Assembly (NCBI GenBank): GCA_964448755.1
Contig: CAYUXF010000012.1
Coordinates: forward strand, 1-32,606
Length of the DNA: 32,606 nucleotides
Direction of reading: 5' to 3'
Source of the DNA: CAYUXF01 sp964448755
GTDB taxonomy: Bacteria > Margulisbacteria > Termititenacia > Termititenacales > CAYUXF01
A program made the translations under genes and the position numbers. Shown piece by piece: positions 6,507 through 15,771 of the stretch. How positions within the stretch are numbered: the first letter of the stretch is position 1; each line of letters starts with the position of its first letter. Under the pieces are notes generated by a model. The model was not told where the DNA came from. It saw nothing but the letters and a program-made list of their open reading frames with translations, and made no database searches.

Positions 6507-9500
6507 ATGGTTGAAAATATAACAAATATTAAAAAAATTGAAGAAGAGACGTTAGCCGTTAATCCGTCCGCTGTTATTCCCGGCTATTTTTCCGCAGAAG
6601 AGATCGATGCGTTGTCGCCATATGAGATCGGAAATATTGCTGTTTCTTTGTCGGGCAGCCGCAAAGCGGTCAATTTGAAAAATATTGGCGCTAAAAGCGA
6701 CAGTGGCTATGTTTTAAATACTAAGGAATTATCTTCTAATGTCACTAAAGCGGCTACGGTAAAAGACATTTTGAGTAGTTATGCAGAGCTTTTAGCAGTA
6801 CTTACCTCTGCCCAAAAAGAAAAGCTCAGCGGCTATATTACAGCTAATGATCTTTTAAAAACAACCGAATATTTGCTGGAACTTAAAAATTCTTATACAG
6901 CAGAGCTTGAGCGACTTAAGAGCAACCGCCCTTATCTTAGCGGACTTTATTATTATAAAAATGAGCAGGCTATTAAAAATATTGAAAATAATATTCTGCC
7001 CAGGATCAATAATTGTTTAAGTGAAATTAATAATTATGCTACCGGCGGGACTACAGTAACGGTTGGCGGAACGCCAGGAGCTACAGAGCCTTTGATAGAG
7101 ACAAAATACACGACGGTTGAAGAAGTCGTCGATGGCACCCCGATCTTCAGTGAGCCAGATGTGCCAGCTGCTGCTGCCGATATTAGTACAATAATTAATT
7201 ATCAAATTGCCGACATTATTTATCAATTACAAAATAATGATGATTTTTACGAGACTTTTTATGCCGATCGTCTTGATGAGATCTATGGTGAGTATTTCGA
7301 TAACGAAGAGACCGAAGAGCTGGAACTTCTGATCAATGGCGGCAATGTCGATGAATTGACCGAATATCTGGAGGACCTTTTGAATAGTAGCCAGGAGATG
7401 CTGGAACATTTGCAGGATGTGGTTTCTGAAAATCCGCAATATGCCAGCGGTGTTTTATTATATGAAATAGAACAGCTCAAAGAGAAGATCAAACTTATTG
7501 AAGATATGCAGTCTCTCGATTATTCAGTACTTGTGGAGAAATATTTTAACAAAGTAGAGACAGATTTTATAATTCCTAAAACAGAAGAAATAGAAGAACT
7601 AAAAGAAAAATTGTTATTCTATGCTAATCTGCAGAAGCTCATGACCATACTTGCCCAGGCAAAATACGACGGGTATAACGTCGTCAAACAGGTCATGGAA
7701 AATGTTTCCGGTTACCAGGGGATGAACCTCAGTAAAACTAATACCAAACAGATCGAGTCACTGGTCAACTATGTTAATACCAGAAAAGCGGAGATATATG
7801 AATATGTCAATAATTACAATGAAAAAGTAAAGGCGGAGATCGAGGCGGAACTGGAAGCGGATCAGGAAAATGATCTACTTGGCTTTATCAATCGGGCGGG
7901 GCTCGGTGTTCTTTCTGCTCTAGCGGGACTGATCGCCATGATCTTTTCTGCCGGTATAACGGCGCCGCTGGTTATGAGCTCTATAACTACAACTTATGAG
8001 GTTATCAATACCAATAAAGAAGCGGAAAGCGATATAGCTATCAAAGAAAAGCTAGAAGCGCTGGAAGAAGAGCTGGCGCTTTTAAGGGCGGCCGAGCAGC
8101 GTGAGGAAAGAGAGATTTTAGAGAACAAAATAGAAGAGATGCTGGAGCGGCGCAAGATCTCTAAGCTTGATTTTCTGGCACAGACCGGTTTGAGCCAAGC
8201 GGAATGGGATCTTTTTGTCAGCAACGGTTTTATTGATGATGCTGGCAAGATCCTCGATAAGTTTTATGACGATCCGGAAGCTTTTTATGATCTGGCAGTT
8301 TCTGCCGGTGCCGATATCGATGCTGTACGCAAACAATTGAACGGAAATTATCAGACTGTTATTAATCTAGAGGTTTATATTAACCAGTGTTTGATGAGCA
8401 TAGATAATATAGATAAGACCATAAACGGCTACTATTCGTTTAATAATCAGCGCTATCTGGAGAACTCCCGTTATCTAACAGGCTTGAACGGCATTATGAA
8501 CGCCTATCAGAGTGTTTTCAGCGCGCAGCTTAAGAGCCGCAATATTGTGGCTGCCGAACTTGGTTTAACAAAAACATCTGAAAGCGACTACAGTTCTTCT
8601 GTTTTTCAGCAGGCAGTCAAAGATACATTGACTAAACTGCAGCGCTTTAACGATCTGCAGTATCAGCAGGTGCAGTCCAGTAACGCGGCCAGAACACTGC
8701 GTGAGGAGATAGCCAAAACAAAACTCTCTTCTTTTTTTCAAACCATCAGTTCTATTGGACTTCAGTTAATTAATGCCATGACATATAACGCCGCGGCGCC
8801 GTTCGTTAAAAATTTACTTGGCAGTCTCGGTAAAGGTTTTTTTGATTATTATTCCAGCAGTTACGTTAATAATACCTATGACTATAATGCTTACGCGCTG
8901 AACGATATTAATGCTGCCGGCCTGCTCTCCGCTGAATATGCCGAACTGTTCGATGCCGCCGGTTACGATGAGCTTATTTATCATACTGCCGGCAGCAGGA
9001 CCGCTGTCAATTACGATCAATATCTGGAGCTCTTAAAAAAAATAGAATTCATTAATATTGTTAATGGTATCAAGCTCAGTCTCCATGGCATGAAGGCTAG
9101 TTCGCGCAATATGATCCACGATATTTTGACCGATCAAAAAGGTTATACAGCTAATACTGCCGTCGCTTCAGCTAACTACGAAAGCGAACAGAATCTGACA
9201 GAAGATGTTCTAAAAAAACAGGTCGGTCTGGCGGCCGAAGTTTCTGAGGCCAATAACAGAAAAGCACTGGCGCAGCTGGAAGTTCATAAATCTGGTTTAA
9301 GTATTTTAACTTCTTCGCTGAGCGGTCTGCTGGGCGGTTATTTTTCTACAGCGGAAGAGGAGAGTTCACAGCTTTTCGCAAAAATACTAGGCTATTTTAT
9401 TCAGAATTCCGGTTCCGATCTTTTAGAAATGAGTTTGAGTAATTCCGATTTTAATTTATCTGCCAATAACGGCTATAGTTCAGCCAGTTATTATAAGGTC

Positions 9501-12473
9501 ACGCAAAATACCGATAACGCAGTTCTCGAGCTGCTTAACGACTCTTACACTGTAGAAGATAGCAGCGGACAGCTGTATGTCGATGTTGAAAAACTGGCTA
9601 AAAAAATTATGGAGATCAATAGGCTTGCCTCTTTAAATCAGGTTATTGCTGCGGCGCAGGAGACCAGCCGTAAATCGCGCGAAATGATCATGTCGATCTT
9701 GACCGAAAAGGCGGGCGCCGCGGCGGAGAATATCTCTAAAAAACAGGCGCAAGTAATTACCAATTCTCTGCAGGGGCAGATCGAGGCTATTTATCAGAAT
9801 CTGCTGGAAATAAATAAAATTCTTTCACAGCGCAATGTTAAATTAACCCAGGCGCAGCGCAATTTATATACCGGTATTATTCAGTCCGGTGTGGCCGGTT
9901 TGGGCGGTACTTCTTTTAAACCGGAACAGATAGCAACTATTGCCGATGCTGCCGGTCTGGCGGCCAGAACTTCATTTGCTTTAATTGATATTAATGATGA
10001 TACCGCTTCGCGGATGACTGCCGCTAATCTCTCCGACGATAGTGCTGATGTCTCTCTGAGCGAAGCAATGGCCCTGAGTAAGGTAGAAGAGCATGAACAG
10101 GAACTATTGATCCAGTCGTTAAAAGTTAAGCAGAGTATAGGTAAGTACGGCATGAACAGCGCCGATCTTTCTACACTGGAGTATCTGAGTATTTTATTGA
10201 AAAAAATACAGAAGTTTAAAGAGAAATTGATGTCGCTCTATGAGGAGATAGCGGCGAGTCGCAACGATGTCAGCGCGGCAATGACTTCGATAGCTGCAGA
10301 GCTAGATCTTATTTCTAAACAAGTCTCAAAAAATGTCAGTATGCTCAATAAATCTCTCTTTGGTGTTCTTAAAAAAGCTACCGAAGATAAGGTCAATAGC
10401 TTGAATATTCAGCAGCGCAAAGAGCTTAATTCGGTTATGCGTATCTTTGACGGTGCGGTTAGTTCGGTGCAGGGTGCCGGAGCTTTTACGGAGGGTGGCG
10501 CTAAAGAGACTTATGCTAACTATGCCTTCTATTTATCAGGTTTAAATGATGCAGTAAAAAGTCTGGTCTCTTTAAAATATGAAAACACAGCAAAGTCCGG
10601 CGGCAGCTCGGCTGTATCAACTAAAGGGCTGACGGCGGCAGAGGCTCTGGCGGTAGAAACTGCCGGTTATCAGGAAGAGCTCTCTTTGCTGCGTTCGTCG
10701 GAAGAATTAATTAAATACACCAATAATCTCGTCAATTCAGGTGTCAGTAATACCGCTAATTTACTGGAGGGTGATTTTAGTGAAGCTGAATTTTATCTGC
10801 GTGTAGAGGAGCTGCTGGCAGATAAAAGGCTTAAAGAACTGCGTGCCGAAACTTCCGGTTATGAGTATTCAATAGCTCAGAAGCGGGCTGAAATTTTGGA
10901 ACTTTTTAATGAGTTTATGCAGAACAACGAATGGTTTGAGCTCTACTTTAAAGAGGCCCATAAATATTTTTTAAAAGGTGATTATCAAAAAGCCTATGAT
11001 TTGTTGCAGGAAAAATTCACTCCGGAATTTTTAGCGTCTGTTAACTCGGAGCAATTAAGCGTTACTAAAATTCAAAAATTAATGACACTGACAAAAGAGC
11101 TGGCCGAGCTTCAATCTAAATACGAAGAGAAGCGCGTTGATCGTGATCAGGCTGAAGCAAAGTTTTTATCTGAGAAAAGACGTGTCAACGAGGCGTTAAA
11201 GAATATTTATGAGCGATATAATATTTTAAATAAGAAGAATGAAATTTTTCAAAAAGCGCTGATAACAATGGAAGATCCTGTTTTTCAAGCAGGTTTAAAT
11301 GCCGAGCTCAATACTGCCTTTAATGATGGGACTCATTCTTTTTCAGAGAACTTGAGTAGATATCTTTTGTTGAGCGATAAAGAAGCCAAAGCTATTGAGC
11401 AAAGTATTACATCGCCTTATTATAGGCAGGTTTTGCAGGAGACAAGAGATTATGTTACTTACTATCGTGCCTTGATGAAAGATGTTATTTTAATAGCAAA
11501 ATTACAGAATGATTATCCTGAATTTGAAAAAATTCTTCTTGATTATAATAATCGTTCTTATATTTATAAAGGGCGTCCGGCCAAAGAGTATTTTTCTGTT
11601 TTATTGGCCAACAATCTCTATGTTAATTATCTTGATCGTGAAAAATCGGCACGCGGTATTATCGGCAACTTTGATCAAATTACCAAAGAACTTGGCAAAG
11701 TCAATAAGGCTAAACGGCAGGAGCTGGAGCTAGATAAACGCGAAGTTGTAATGGCTGTTCTCAAGGCGACGTATGAAGGTATTGAGAACTATCAAATTCT
11801 TTCAGATGCAGATAGCGATCATCAGGTTAGAGTTTATGATAAGCGCTGGCGCGATATGTATAATCTTTATGTTGACCAGAGTAAACTGAACCTGCGCAAG
11901 CGTGATCTGGCACAGGATTGGCAGGCCTATTTTCAGGAGAATAGTTATAAAGAAGAGGATAAACGCGAGTTGAGTGTTTTAAAACGAGATCTAAAACAGG
12001 CAGAGGCTGATCAAAAGGAGATCGCACAGCTTTTTGCCAAATATGGCGAGAATGAAAAAGTTGATATCAATACCGCAAATATTTCTCGCGAGCTCAAGGG
12101 CTATATTTTACATATTACTGGTAATAATCCAACGTATAATGCCAGGACCAGAGAGATCATTAAAAAATATGTTGAGCGGAAGATTAATGGTTTGGAAGTG
12201 AAGATCGCCAATAAAGAGACCGATGTTAATTTTGCTATTGAGGTCTATCAGAATTCTCAGCAGGAGATGGTTAAGTTAGAGGAAGAATATAATGAACTCT
12301 GGCTCGACTATCAGAACAGTTACCGTGAAATGGCCGATGAAAGTGTTCTCAAGGAGAAGTTAAAAAAACTTAAAGACAAAGAGATAGAACTTGAGACGGC
12401 GCGTCGCAAATACCAAAAACGCTATGAGCAGTATCAAAAGAAGCTCAGCGCCGGCGTTCTTAAAAATTATTAA
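6507..12473 (+). CDS. Giant 1988-residue helical repeat protein with hydrophobic segments, unknown function
   Basis: Not recognised. Almost entirely predicted helical and coiled-coil, rich in Glu, Lys, Leu, Asn and Tyr, with no signal peptide. A strongly hydrophobic hairpin-like stretch lies at about 457-495 (LGVLSALAGLIAMIF...). About 190-residue units repeat in the middle: related SR(N/E) helix motifs centre on residues 678, 867, 1058 and 1252. Each unit has an amphipathic LxxLLKKI-like helix before it and a Gly/hydrophobic stretch 65-100 residues after it. A diverged unit may start near 360. Residues 1480-1510 resemble one TPR hairpin. The last 500 residues are a long charged coiled coil. 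No Shine-Dalgarno precedes ATG 6507; an in-frame TGA at 6498 rules out an earlier start. Possible roles are a scaffold, a translocator-like membrane protein or a surface fibre, none supported by neighbours. Confidence 0.85.
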   Translation: MVENITNIKKIEEETLAVNPSAVIPGYFSAEEIDALSPYEIGNIAVSLSGSRKAVNLKNIGAKSDSGYVLNTKELSSNVTKAATVKDILSSYAELLAVLTSAQKEKLSGYITANDLLKTTEYLLELKNSYTAELERLKSNRPYLSGLYYYKNEQAIKNIENNILPRINNCLSEINNYATGGTTVTVGGTPGATEPLIETKYTTVEEVVDGTPIFSEPDVPAAAADISTIINYQIADIIYQLQNNDDFYETFYADRLDEIYGEYFDNEETEELELLINGGNVDELTEYLEDLLNSSQEMLEHLQDVVSENPQYASGVLLYEIEQLKEKIKLIEDMQSLDYSVLVEKYFNKVETDFIIPKTEEIEELKEKLLFYANLQKLMTILAQAKYDGYNVVKQVMENVSGYQGMNLSKTNTKQIESLVNYVNTRKAEIYEYVNNYNEKVKAEIEAELEADQENDLLGFINRAGLGVLSALAGLIAMIFSAGITAPLVMSSITTTYEVINTNKEAESDIAIKEKLEALEEELALLRAAEQREEREILENKIEEMLERRKISKLDFLAQTGLSQAEWDLFVSNGFIDDAGKILDKFYDDPEAFYDLAVSAGADIDAVRKQLNGNYQTVINLEVYINQCLMSIDNIDKTINGYYSFNNQRYLENSRYLTGLNGIMNAYQSVFSAQLKSRNIVAAELGLTKTSESDYSSSVFQQAVKDTLTKLQRFNDLQYQQVQSSNAARTLREEIAKTKLSSFFQTISSIGLQLINAMTYNAAAPFVKNLLGSLGKGFFDYYSSSYVNNTYDYNAYALNDINAAGLLSAEYAELFDAAGYDELIYHTAGSRTAVNYDQYLELLKKIEFINIVNGIKLSLHGMKASSRNMIHDILTDQKGYTANTAVASANYESEQNLTEDVLKKQVGLAAEVSEANNRKALAQLEVHKSGLSILTSSLSGLLGGYFSTAEEESSQLFAKILGYFIQNSGSDLLEMSLSNSDFNLSANNGYSSASYYKVTQNTDNAVLELLNDSYTVEDSSGQLYVDVEKLAKKIMEINRLASLNQVIAAAQETSRKSREMIMSILTEKAGAAAENISKKQAQVITNSLQGQIEAIYQNLLEINKILSQRNVKLTQAQRNLYTGIIQSGVAGLGGTSFKPEQIATIADAAGLAARTSFALIDINDDTASRMTAANLSDDSADVSLSEAMALSKVEEHEQELLIQSLKVKQSIGKYGMNSADLSTLEYLSILLKKIQKFKEKLMSLYEEIAASRNDVSAAMTSIAAELDLISKQVSKNVSMLNKSLFGVLKKATEDKVNSLNIQQRKELNSVMRIFDGAVSSVQGAGAFTEGGAKETYANYAFYLSGLNDAVKSLVSLKYENTAKSGGSSAVSTKGLTAAEALAVETAGYQEELSLLRSSEELIKYTNNLVNSGVSNTANLLEGDFSEAEFYLRVEELLADKRLKELRAETSGYEYSIAQKRAEILELFNEFMQNNEWFELYFKEAHKYFLKGDYQKAYDLLQEKFTPEFLASVNSEQLSVTKIQKLMTLTKELAELQSKYEEKRVDRDQAEAKFLSEKRRVNEALKNIYERYNILNKKNEIFQKALITMEDPVFQAGLNAELNTAFNDGTHSFSENLSRYLLLSDKEAKAIEQSITSPYYRQVLQETRDYVTYYRALMKDVILIAKLQNDYPEFEKILLDYNNRSYIYKGRPAKEYFSVLLANNLYVNYLDREKSARGIIGNFDQITKELGKVNKAKRQELELDKREVVMAVLKATYEGIENYQILSDADSDHQVRVYDKRWRDMYNLYVDQSKLNLRKRDLAQDWQAYFQENSYKEEDKRELSVLKRDLKQAEADQKEIAQLFAKYGENEKVDINTANISRELKGYILHITGNNPTYNARTREIIKKYVERKINGLEVKIANKETDVNFAIEVYQNSQQEMVKLEEEYNELWLDYQNSYREMADESVLKEKLKKLKDKEIELETARRKYQKRYEQYQKKLSAGVLKNY

Positions 12474-12498
12474 ACTTTTTTAAATTTGAAGTTAATGT

Positions 12499-12504
12499 TA
12501 ACAT
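12499..12504 (+). promoter_or_regulatory. -10 element placed for a leaderless glyQ mRNA
   Basis: TAACAT ends 6 nt before ATG 12511, and there is no Shine-Dalgarno sequence. No convincing -35 is seen. Spacing equals that at several other lead genes in the window. Confidence 0.4.
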
Positions 12505-12510
12505 TCAGCC

Positions 12511-13383
12511 ATGAATTTTCAGGAAATAATTTTAAAATTACAAAATTACTGGGCTAAGAACGGCTGTATTATTTTACAGCCTTACGACATTGAAAAAGGT
12601 GCAGGGACCATGAACCCGTCGACTTTTTTGCGCGTACTTGGGCCCGAGCCGTGGAACGTCGCTTATGTTGAGCCCTCACGCCGCCCCACCGACGGCCGTT
12701 ACGGTGAGAATCCCAATCGCTTACAGCACTACTTTCAATATCAGGTAATTTTAAAGCCCTCGCCTTTAAATGTGCAGGAGCTTTACCTTAACAGTCTGCG
12801 TGAGCTTGGTATTAAGCTCGAAGATCACGATATCCGCTTTGTTGAAGATAACTGGGAGTCGCCAACGCTGGGTGCCTGGGGTGTCGGCTGGGAAGTCTGG
12901 CTCGACGGTATGGAAATCACGCAGTTTACTTATTTTCAGCAGTGCGGCGGCCATGATCTTAAGCCGATCGCGGTAGAACTAACTTACGGTATCGAGCGGA
13001 TCGCCATGTATATTCAGGGTGTCAATTCTGTTTACGATATCGAGTGGCTCAACGGCGTTACTTACGGTGATGTCTATTTGCAGAACGAAAAAGAACAGTC
13101 TAAATATAATTTTGAGGTCGCCAATGTCGATTCTCTCTTACAGATCTTTAATCTTTGTGAGCAGGAGGCCAAAAATAATCTGGCCGAAAAGATCGTTCTG
13201 CCCGCTTATGACCAGGTCTTAAAATGTTCACATCTTTTTAATCTTTTAGATGCCCGCGGCGCTATTTCTGTAACAGAGCGGACCAGCTACATCGCAAAAA
13301 TCCGCGATCTAGCCAAAGAGTGTGCCGATCTCTATGTTGTTCAGCGCGAAAAGATGGGCTATCCACTACTAAAAAAGGACTAG
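12511..13383 (+). CDS. glyQ: Glycine--tRNA ligase alpha subunit
   Basis: Alpha subunit of the bacterial alpha2beta2 glycyl-tRNA synthetase, carrying the class II catalytic site that activates glycine with ATP. 290 residues, the usual length. Family blocks are CIILQPYDIEKGAGTMNP near the N-terminus, LGPEPWNVAYVEPSRRPTDG with the motif 2-like arginines, and FTYFQQCGG...VELTYGIERIAMY near 155-180. Two nucleotides separate its stop from glyS, so both subunits are made from one message. The ATG has no Shine-Dalgarno, and a -10-like TAACAT lies 6 nt upstream, suggesting a leaderless message. Confidence 0.97.
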   Translation: MNFQEIILKLQNYWAKNGCIILQPYDIEKGAGTMNPSTFLRVLGPEPWNVAYVEPSRRPTDGRYGENPNRLQHYFQYQVILKPSPLNVQELYLNSLRELGIKLEDHDIRFVEDNWESPTLGAWGVGWEVWLDGMEITQFTYFQQCGGHDLKPIAVELTYGIERIAMYIQGVNSVYDIEWLNGVTYGDVYLQNEKEQSKYNFEVANVDSLLQIFNLCEQEAKNNLAEKIVLPAYDQVLKCSHLFNLLDARGAISVTERTSYIAKIRDLAKECADLYVVQREKMGYPLLKKD

Positions 13384-13385
13384 CA

Positions 13386-15281
13386 ATGGCAGATATTTTA
13401 TTTGAAATAGGTACAGAGGAGATCCCGGCCCGGTTCATGACCAAGATGTTGACCGACCTTGAAAAGGCTTTTATACAAAAGTTCGAGGCGGCCCGTTTAG
13501 ATTACGGAAGCCTGCATGTTTACGGGACTGACCGCCGCGTTGCTGTTGTTGTTAAAGAGATNNNNNNNNNNNNNNNNNNNNNNNNNNNNNNNNNNNNNNN
13601 NNNNNNNNNNNNNNNNNNNNNNNNNNNNNNNNNNNNNNNNNNNNNNNNNNNNNNNNNNNNNATAGCGATGCGCTGGGGCGATAGTGATCTTCAGTTCATT
13701 CGGCCTGTCCACTGGCTGATCTTAATGGTCAACAATAAAGTAATTGATCTTGAGTTTGCCGGTATTAGTGCGGCTGCTAAAACCAGAGGTCACCGCTTTT
13801 TTTCTAATTTTGCAATAGCAATTAAGGAGCCAAAAACTTATCTTGAAACACTGGCCGCCAATAAGGTCTATGCCGATCAAGAATTCCGCAAGAATATGGT
13901 CAAAGCGCAGATCGCGCAAATTGAAAAAGAGTATGGTCTGACCGCGCAGTTTACCGAAGAGCTTTTAACTGAAGTTACATATATAAATGAGTGCCCTGAA
14001 GCTGTAGTGGCCGAGATCGATGAAAAATATTTAAAAGTGCCGCAAGAGTGTCTGATCTTAACTATGCAGAAAAATCAAAAATATTTTCCGCTGGTCGATC
14101 CCAAAGGAAAATTGTCTAAATATTTTATTGTTATTTCCAATAATGTTAATAGCGGTTCACTGCAGAATATTATCAGCGGCAATGTCAAAGTTGTTACCGC
14201 CCGCTTAGAAGATGCTAAGTTTTTCTACGAGGAAGATCTCAAGGCCAAAATGGATTCCTGGGTAGAGCATCTCAAAGAGGTTACCTATCATGCCAAGATC
14301 GGCACGATCTATCAAAAAATAGAGCGGATAGTTAAAAATACTTTATGGCTCTCCGATCAGCTCGGGTTTTCTGCCGAAGAGCGCACACTGGCCGGGCGTG
14401 CCGCTTATCTCTGTAAGGCTGATCTCGACTCTAAAATGGTCTATGAGTTCCCGGAGCTTCAGGGTTTAATGGGGCGTTATTATGCCAAAGCGGCCAAAGA
14501 AGATAAGCTGGTTGCCGAGGCTATTTTTGACCATTGGAAACCCCGCTTTGCCGGTGAGGATATCTCTAAAATTTCTAAAATAGCGGCTGTTGTCGCCATT
14601 GCCGATAAAATAGATTCTATTGTTAGCTGTTACACTGTTGGGTTGATCCCCTCCAGTTCTTCAGACCCTTACGCCTTACGGCGTGCCGCGCAGGGGATCG
14701 TCAGTATTATTATCAATAAAGAGCTAGATATTGATCTTACGCAGCTGGTTAATTTTTTGGTTTCAGATAAAGCTTTGCGCGCCGAGATCGAAAAATTATT
14801 TTATCAGCGCTTGAAGTTTATTCTGCAGGAACTCTCTATAGATTACGATATTATCAATAGTGTTCTTGCCGCCAAAACTACCGATATCGTCGGCCTGGTG
14901 CAGTTCGCGCAGGCTCTGCAAAAAACGAAGAAAAATAAAAAATTCAACCTGCTGGTAGATGCCGCTGTGCGTGTAGCGAGAATTACCGCTAAAGTGCAGG
15001 AAGATAAAATAGATCAAGCTCTTTTTGCCGTGCCTGCCGAAAAAGAACTTTTTAAAGTTTATCAGGAGATCAAAGATAAGTCAGAAAAGATGTTGAGCCT
15101 GAAAAATTTTAAAGAATTGCCGGCGGTTTTAGAAAGCTTAGTTGAGCCGATTACCGCTTATTTTGATGATGTTATGATCAACGCTGACGATCCTAAAATA
15201 AAAAAGAACCGCAATGCGCAGGTTAAAGCTGTCGACAATCTGTTTAAAATTGTCGGTGATTTTGAAAAAATTGTTCTGTAA
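13386..15281 (+). CDS. glyS: Glycine--tRNA ligase beta subunit (contains assembly gap)
   Basis: Beta subunit of glycyl-tRNA synthetase, needed for tRNA recognition. Start chosen at ATG 13386 (MADILFEIGTEEIPARF, the family N-terminus) with AAGGA upstream; the frame open further upstream lies inside glyQ. The C-terminal half includes the HD-like region (LAGRAAYLCKADLDS..., AAVVAIADKIDSIV) and a C-terminal anticodon-binding region. 100 N interrupt it at 13562-13661. In the family about 80 residues lie between the RR(V/L)AV strand and the MRWGDSDLQF motif, whereas the gap accounts for about 33, so roughly 150 bp are probably missing beyond the placeholder. The frame happens to be kept. Confidence 0.96.
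   Translation: MADILFEIGTEEIPARFMTKMLTDLEKAFIQKFEAARLDYGSLHVYGTDRRVAVVVKEXXXXXXXXXXXXXXXXXXXXXXXXXXXXXXXXXXIAMRWGDSDLQFIRPVHWLILMVNNKVIDLEFAGISAAAKTRGHRFFSNFAIAIKEPKTYLETLAANKVYADQEFRKNMVKAQIAQIEKEYGLTAQFTEELLTEVTYINECPEAVVAEIDEKYLKVPQECLILTMQKNQKYFPLVDPKGKLSKYFIVISNNVNSGSLQNIISGNVKVVTARLEDAKFFYEEDLKAKMDSWVEHLKEVTYHAKIGTIYQKIERIVKNTLWLSDQLGFSAEERTLAGRAAYLCKADLDSKMVYEFPELQGLMGRYYAKAAKEDKLVAEAIFDHWKPRFAGEDISKISKIAAVVAIADKIDSIVSCYTVGLIPSSSSDPYALRRAAQGIVSIIINKELDIDLTQLVNFLVSDKALRAEIEKLFYQRLKFILQELSIDYDIINSVLAAKTTDIVGLVQFAQALQKTKKNKKFNLLVDAAVRVARITAKVQEDKIDQALFAVPAEKELFKVYQEIKDKSEKMLSLKNFKELPAVLESLVEPITAYFDDVMINADDPKIKKNRNAQVKAVDNLFKIVGDFEKIVL
13562..13661. other. Assembly gap (100 N) inside glyS
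   Basis: Exactly 100 N, a conventional placeholder for unknown length. Family comparison suggests about 245-260 bp really separate the two flanks. Confidence 0.95.
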
Positions 15282-15302
15282 AAAAACAGGAGGGTTAAAA
15301 AA

Positions 15303-15740
15303 ATGAATCTTTTTGAAAGAATTAACGAAGAGTTAAAGACGGCAATGAAGAATAAAGAGCCTTTGCGTCTCTCGGTTATTAGAATGCTGAAATCTAAACT
15401 TTTATTAGAAGATGCCCGCGGCAATATTGCCGATGAAACAGCGCAAAAAATTATAGCTACTTACGCCAAACAGCTTAAAGATGCTGTTAATATTGCTAAA
15501 GAAAACAATAAACCGGATGTTGCCGCAGAAAATGAAGCAGAATTGACAATAGTTAAAGAATTTTTGCCGCCCGAGCTTTCGGCGGAGACGGTAACAGAAA
15601 TTGCCAAAAAAATTATTACCGAAACCGGTGCTGCCGATATGTCGGCCATGGGCAGAGTAATGGGCGCGGTCATGAAAGAGGCCAAAGGGGCCGACGGCAA
15701 CCTGGTAAAAACTATAGTGACTGAACTGCTTAAAAAATAA
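15303..15740 (+). CDS. yqeY: YqeY/GatB-tail domain protein
   Basis: 145-residue cytosolic protein of the YqeY family, which resembles the C-terminal tRNA-interacting tail of the GatB amidotransferase subunit. Its exact role is not established. Supporting blocks are the N-terminal INEELKTAMKNKEPLRLSVIRMLKSK and the C-terminal ADMSAMGRVMGAVMKEAKGADGNLV, both family signatures. The start follows a strong AGGAGG. It lies 21 nt after glyS, so it is probably co-transcribed with glyQS, a fitting context for a tRNA-linked protein. Confidence 0.93.
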   Translation: MNLFERINEELKTAMKNKEPLRLSVIRMLKSKLLLEDARGNIADETAQKIIATYAKQLKDAVNIAKENNKPDVAAENEAELTIVKEFLPPELSAETVTEIAKKIITETGAADMSAMGRVMGAVMKEAKGADGNLVKTIVTELLKK

Positions 15741-15771
15741 TTAATTTTTTAAATAACGTTAGAGGTGTGTT

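Noticed and set aside
6507..12473. Type III secretion translocator or phage tape-measure protein
   Set aside because: Coiled coils with hydrophobic hairpins invite both ideas, but no secretion, tail or chaperone genes lie nearby; the TPR genes alone do not suffice.
13320..13385. TTG start for glyS inside glyQ
   Set aside because: ATG 13386 gives the family N-terminus and has AAGGA upstream.
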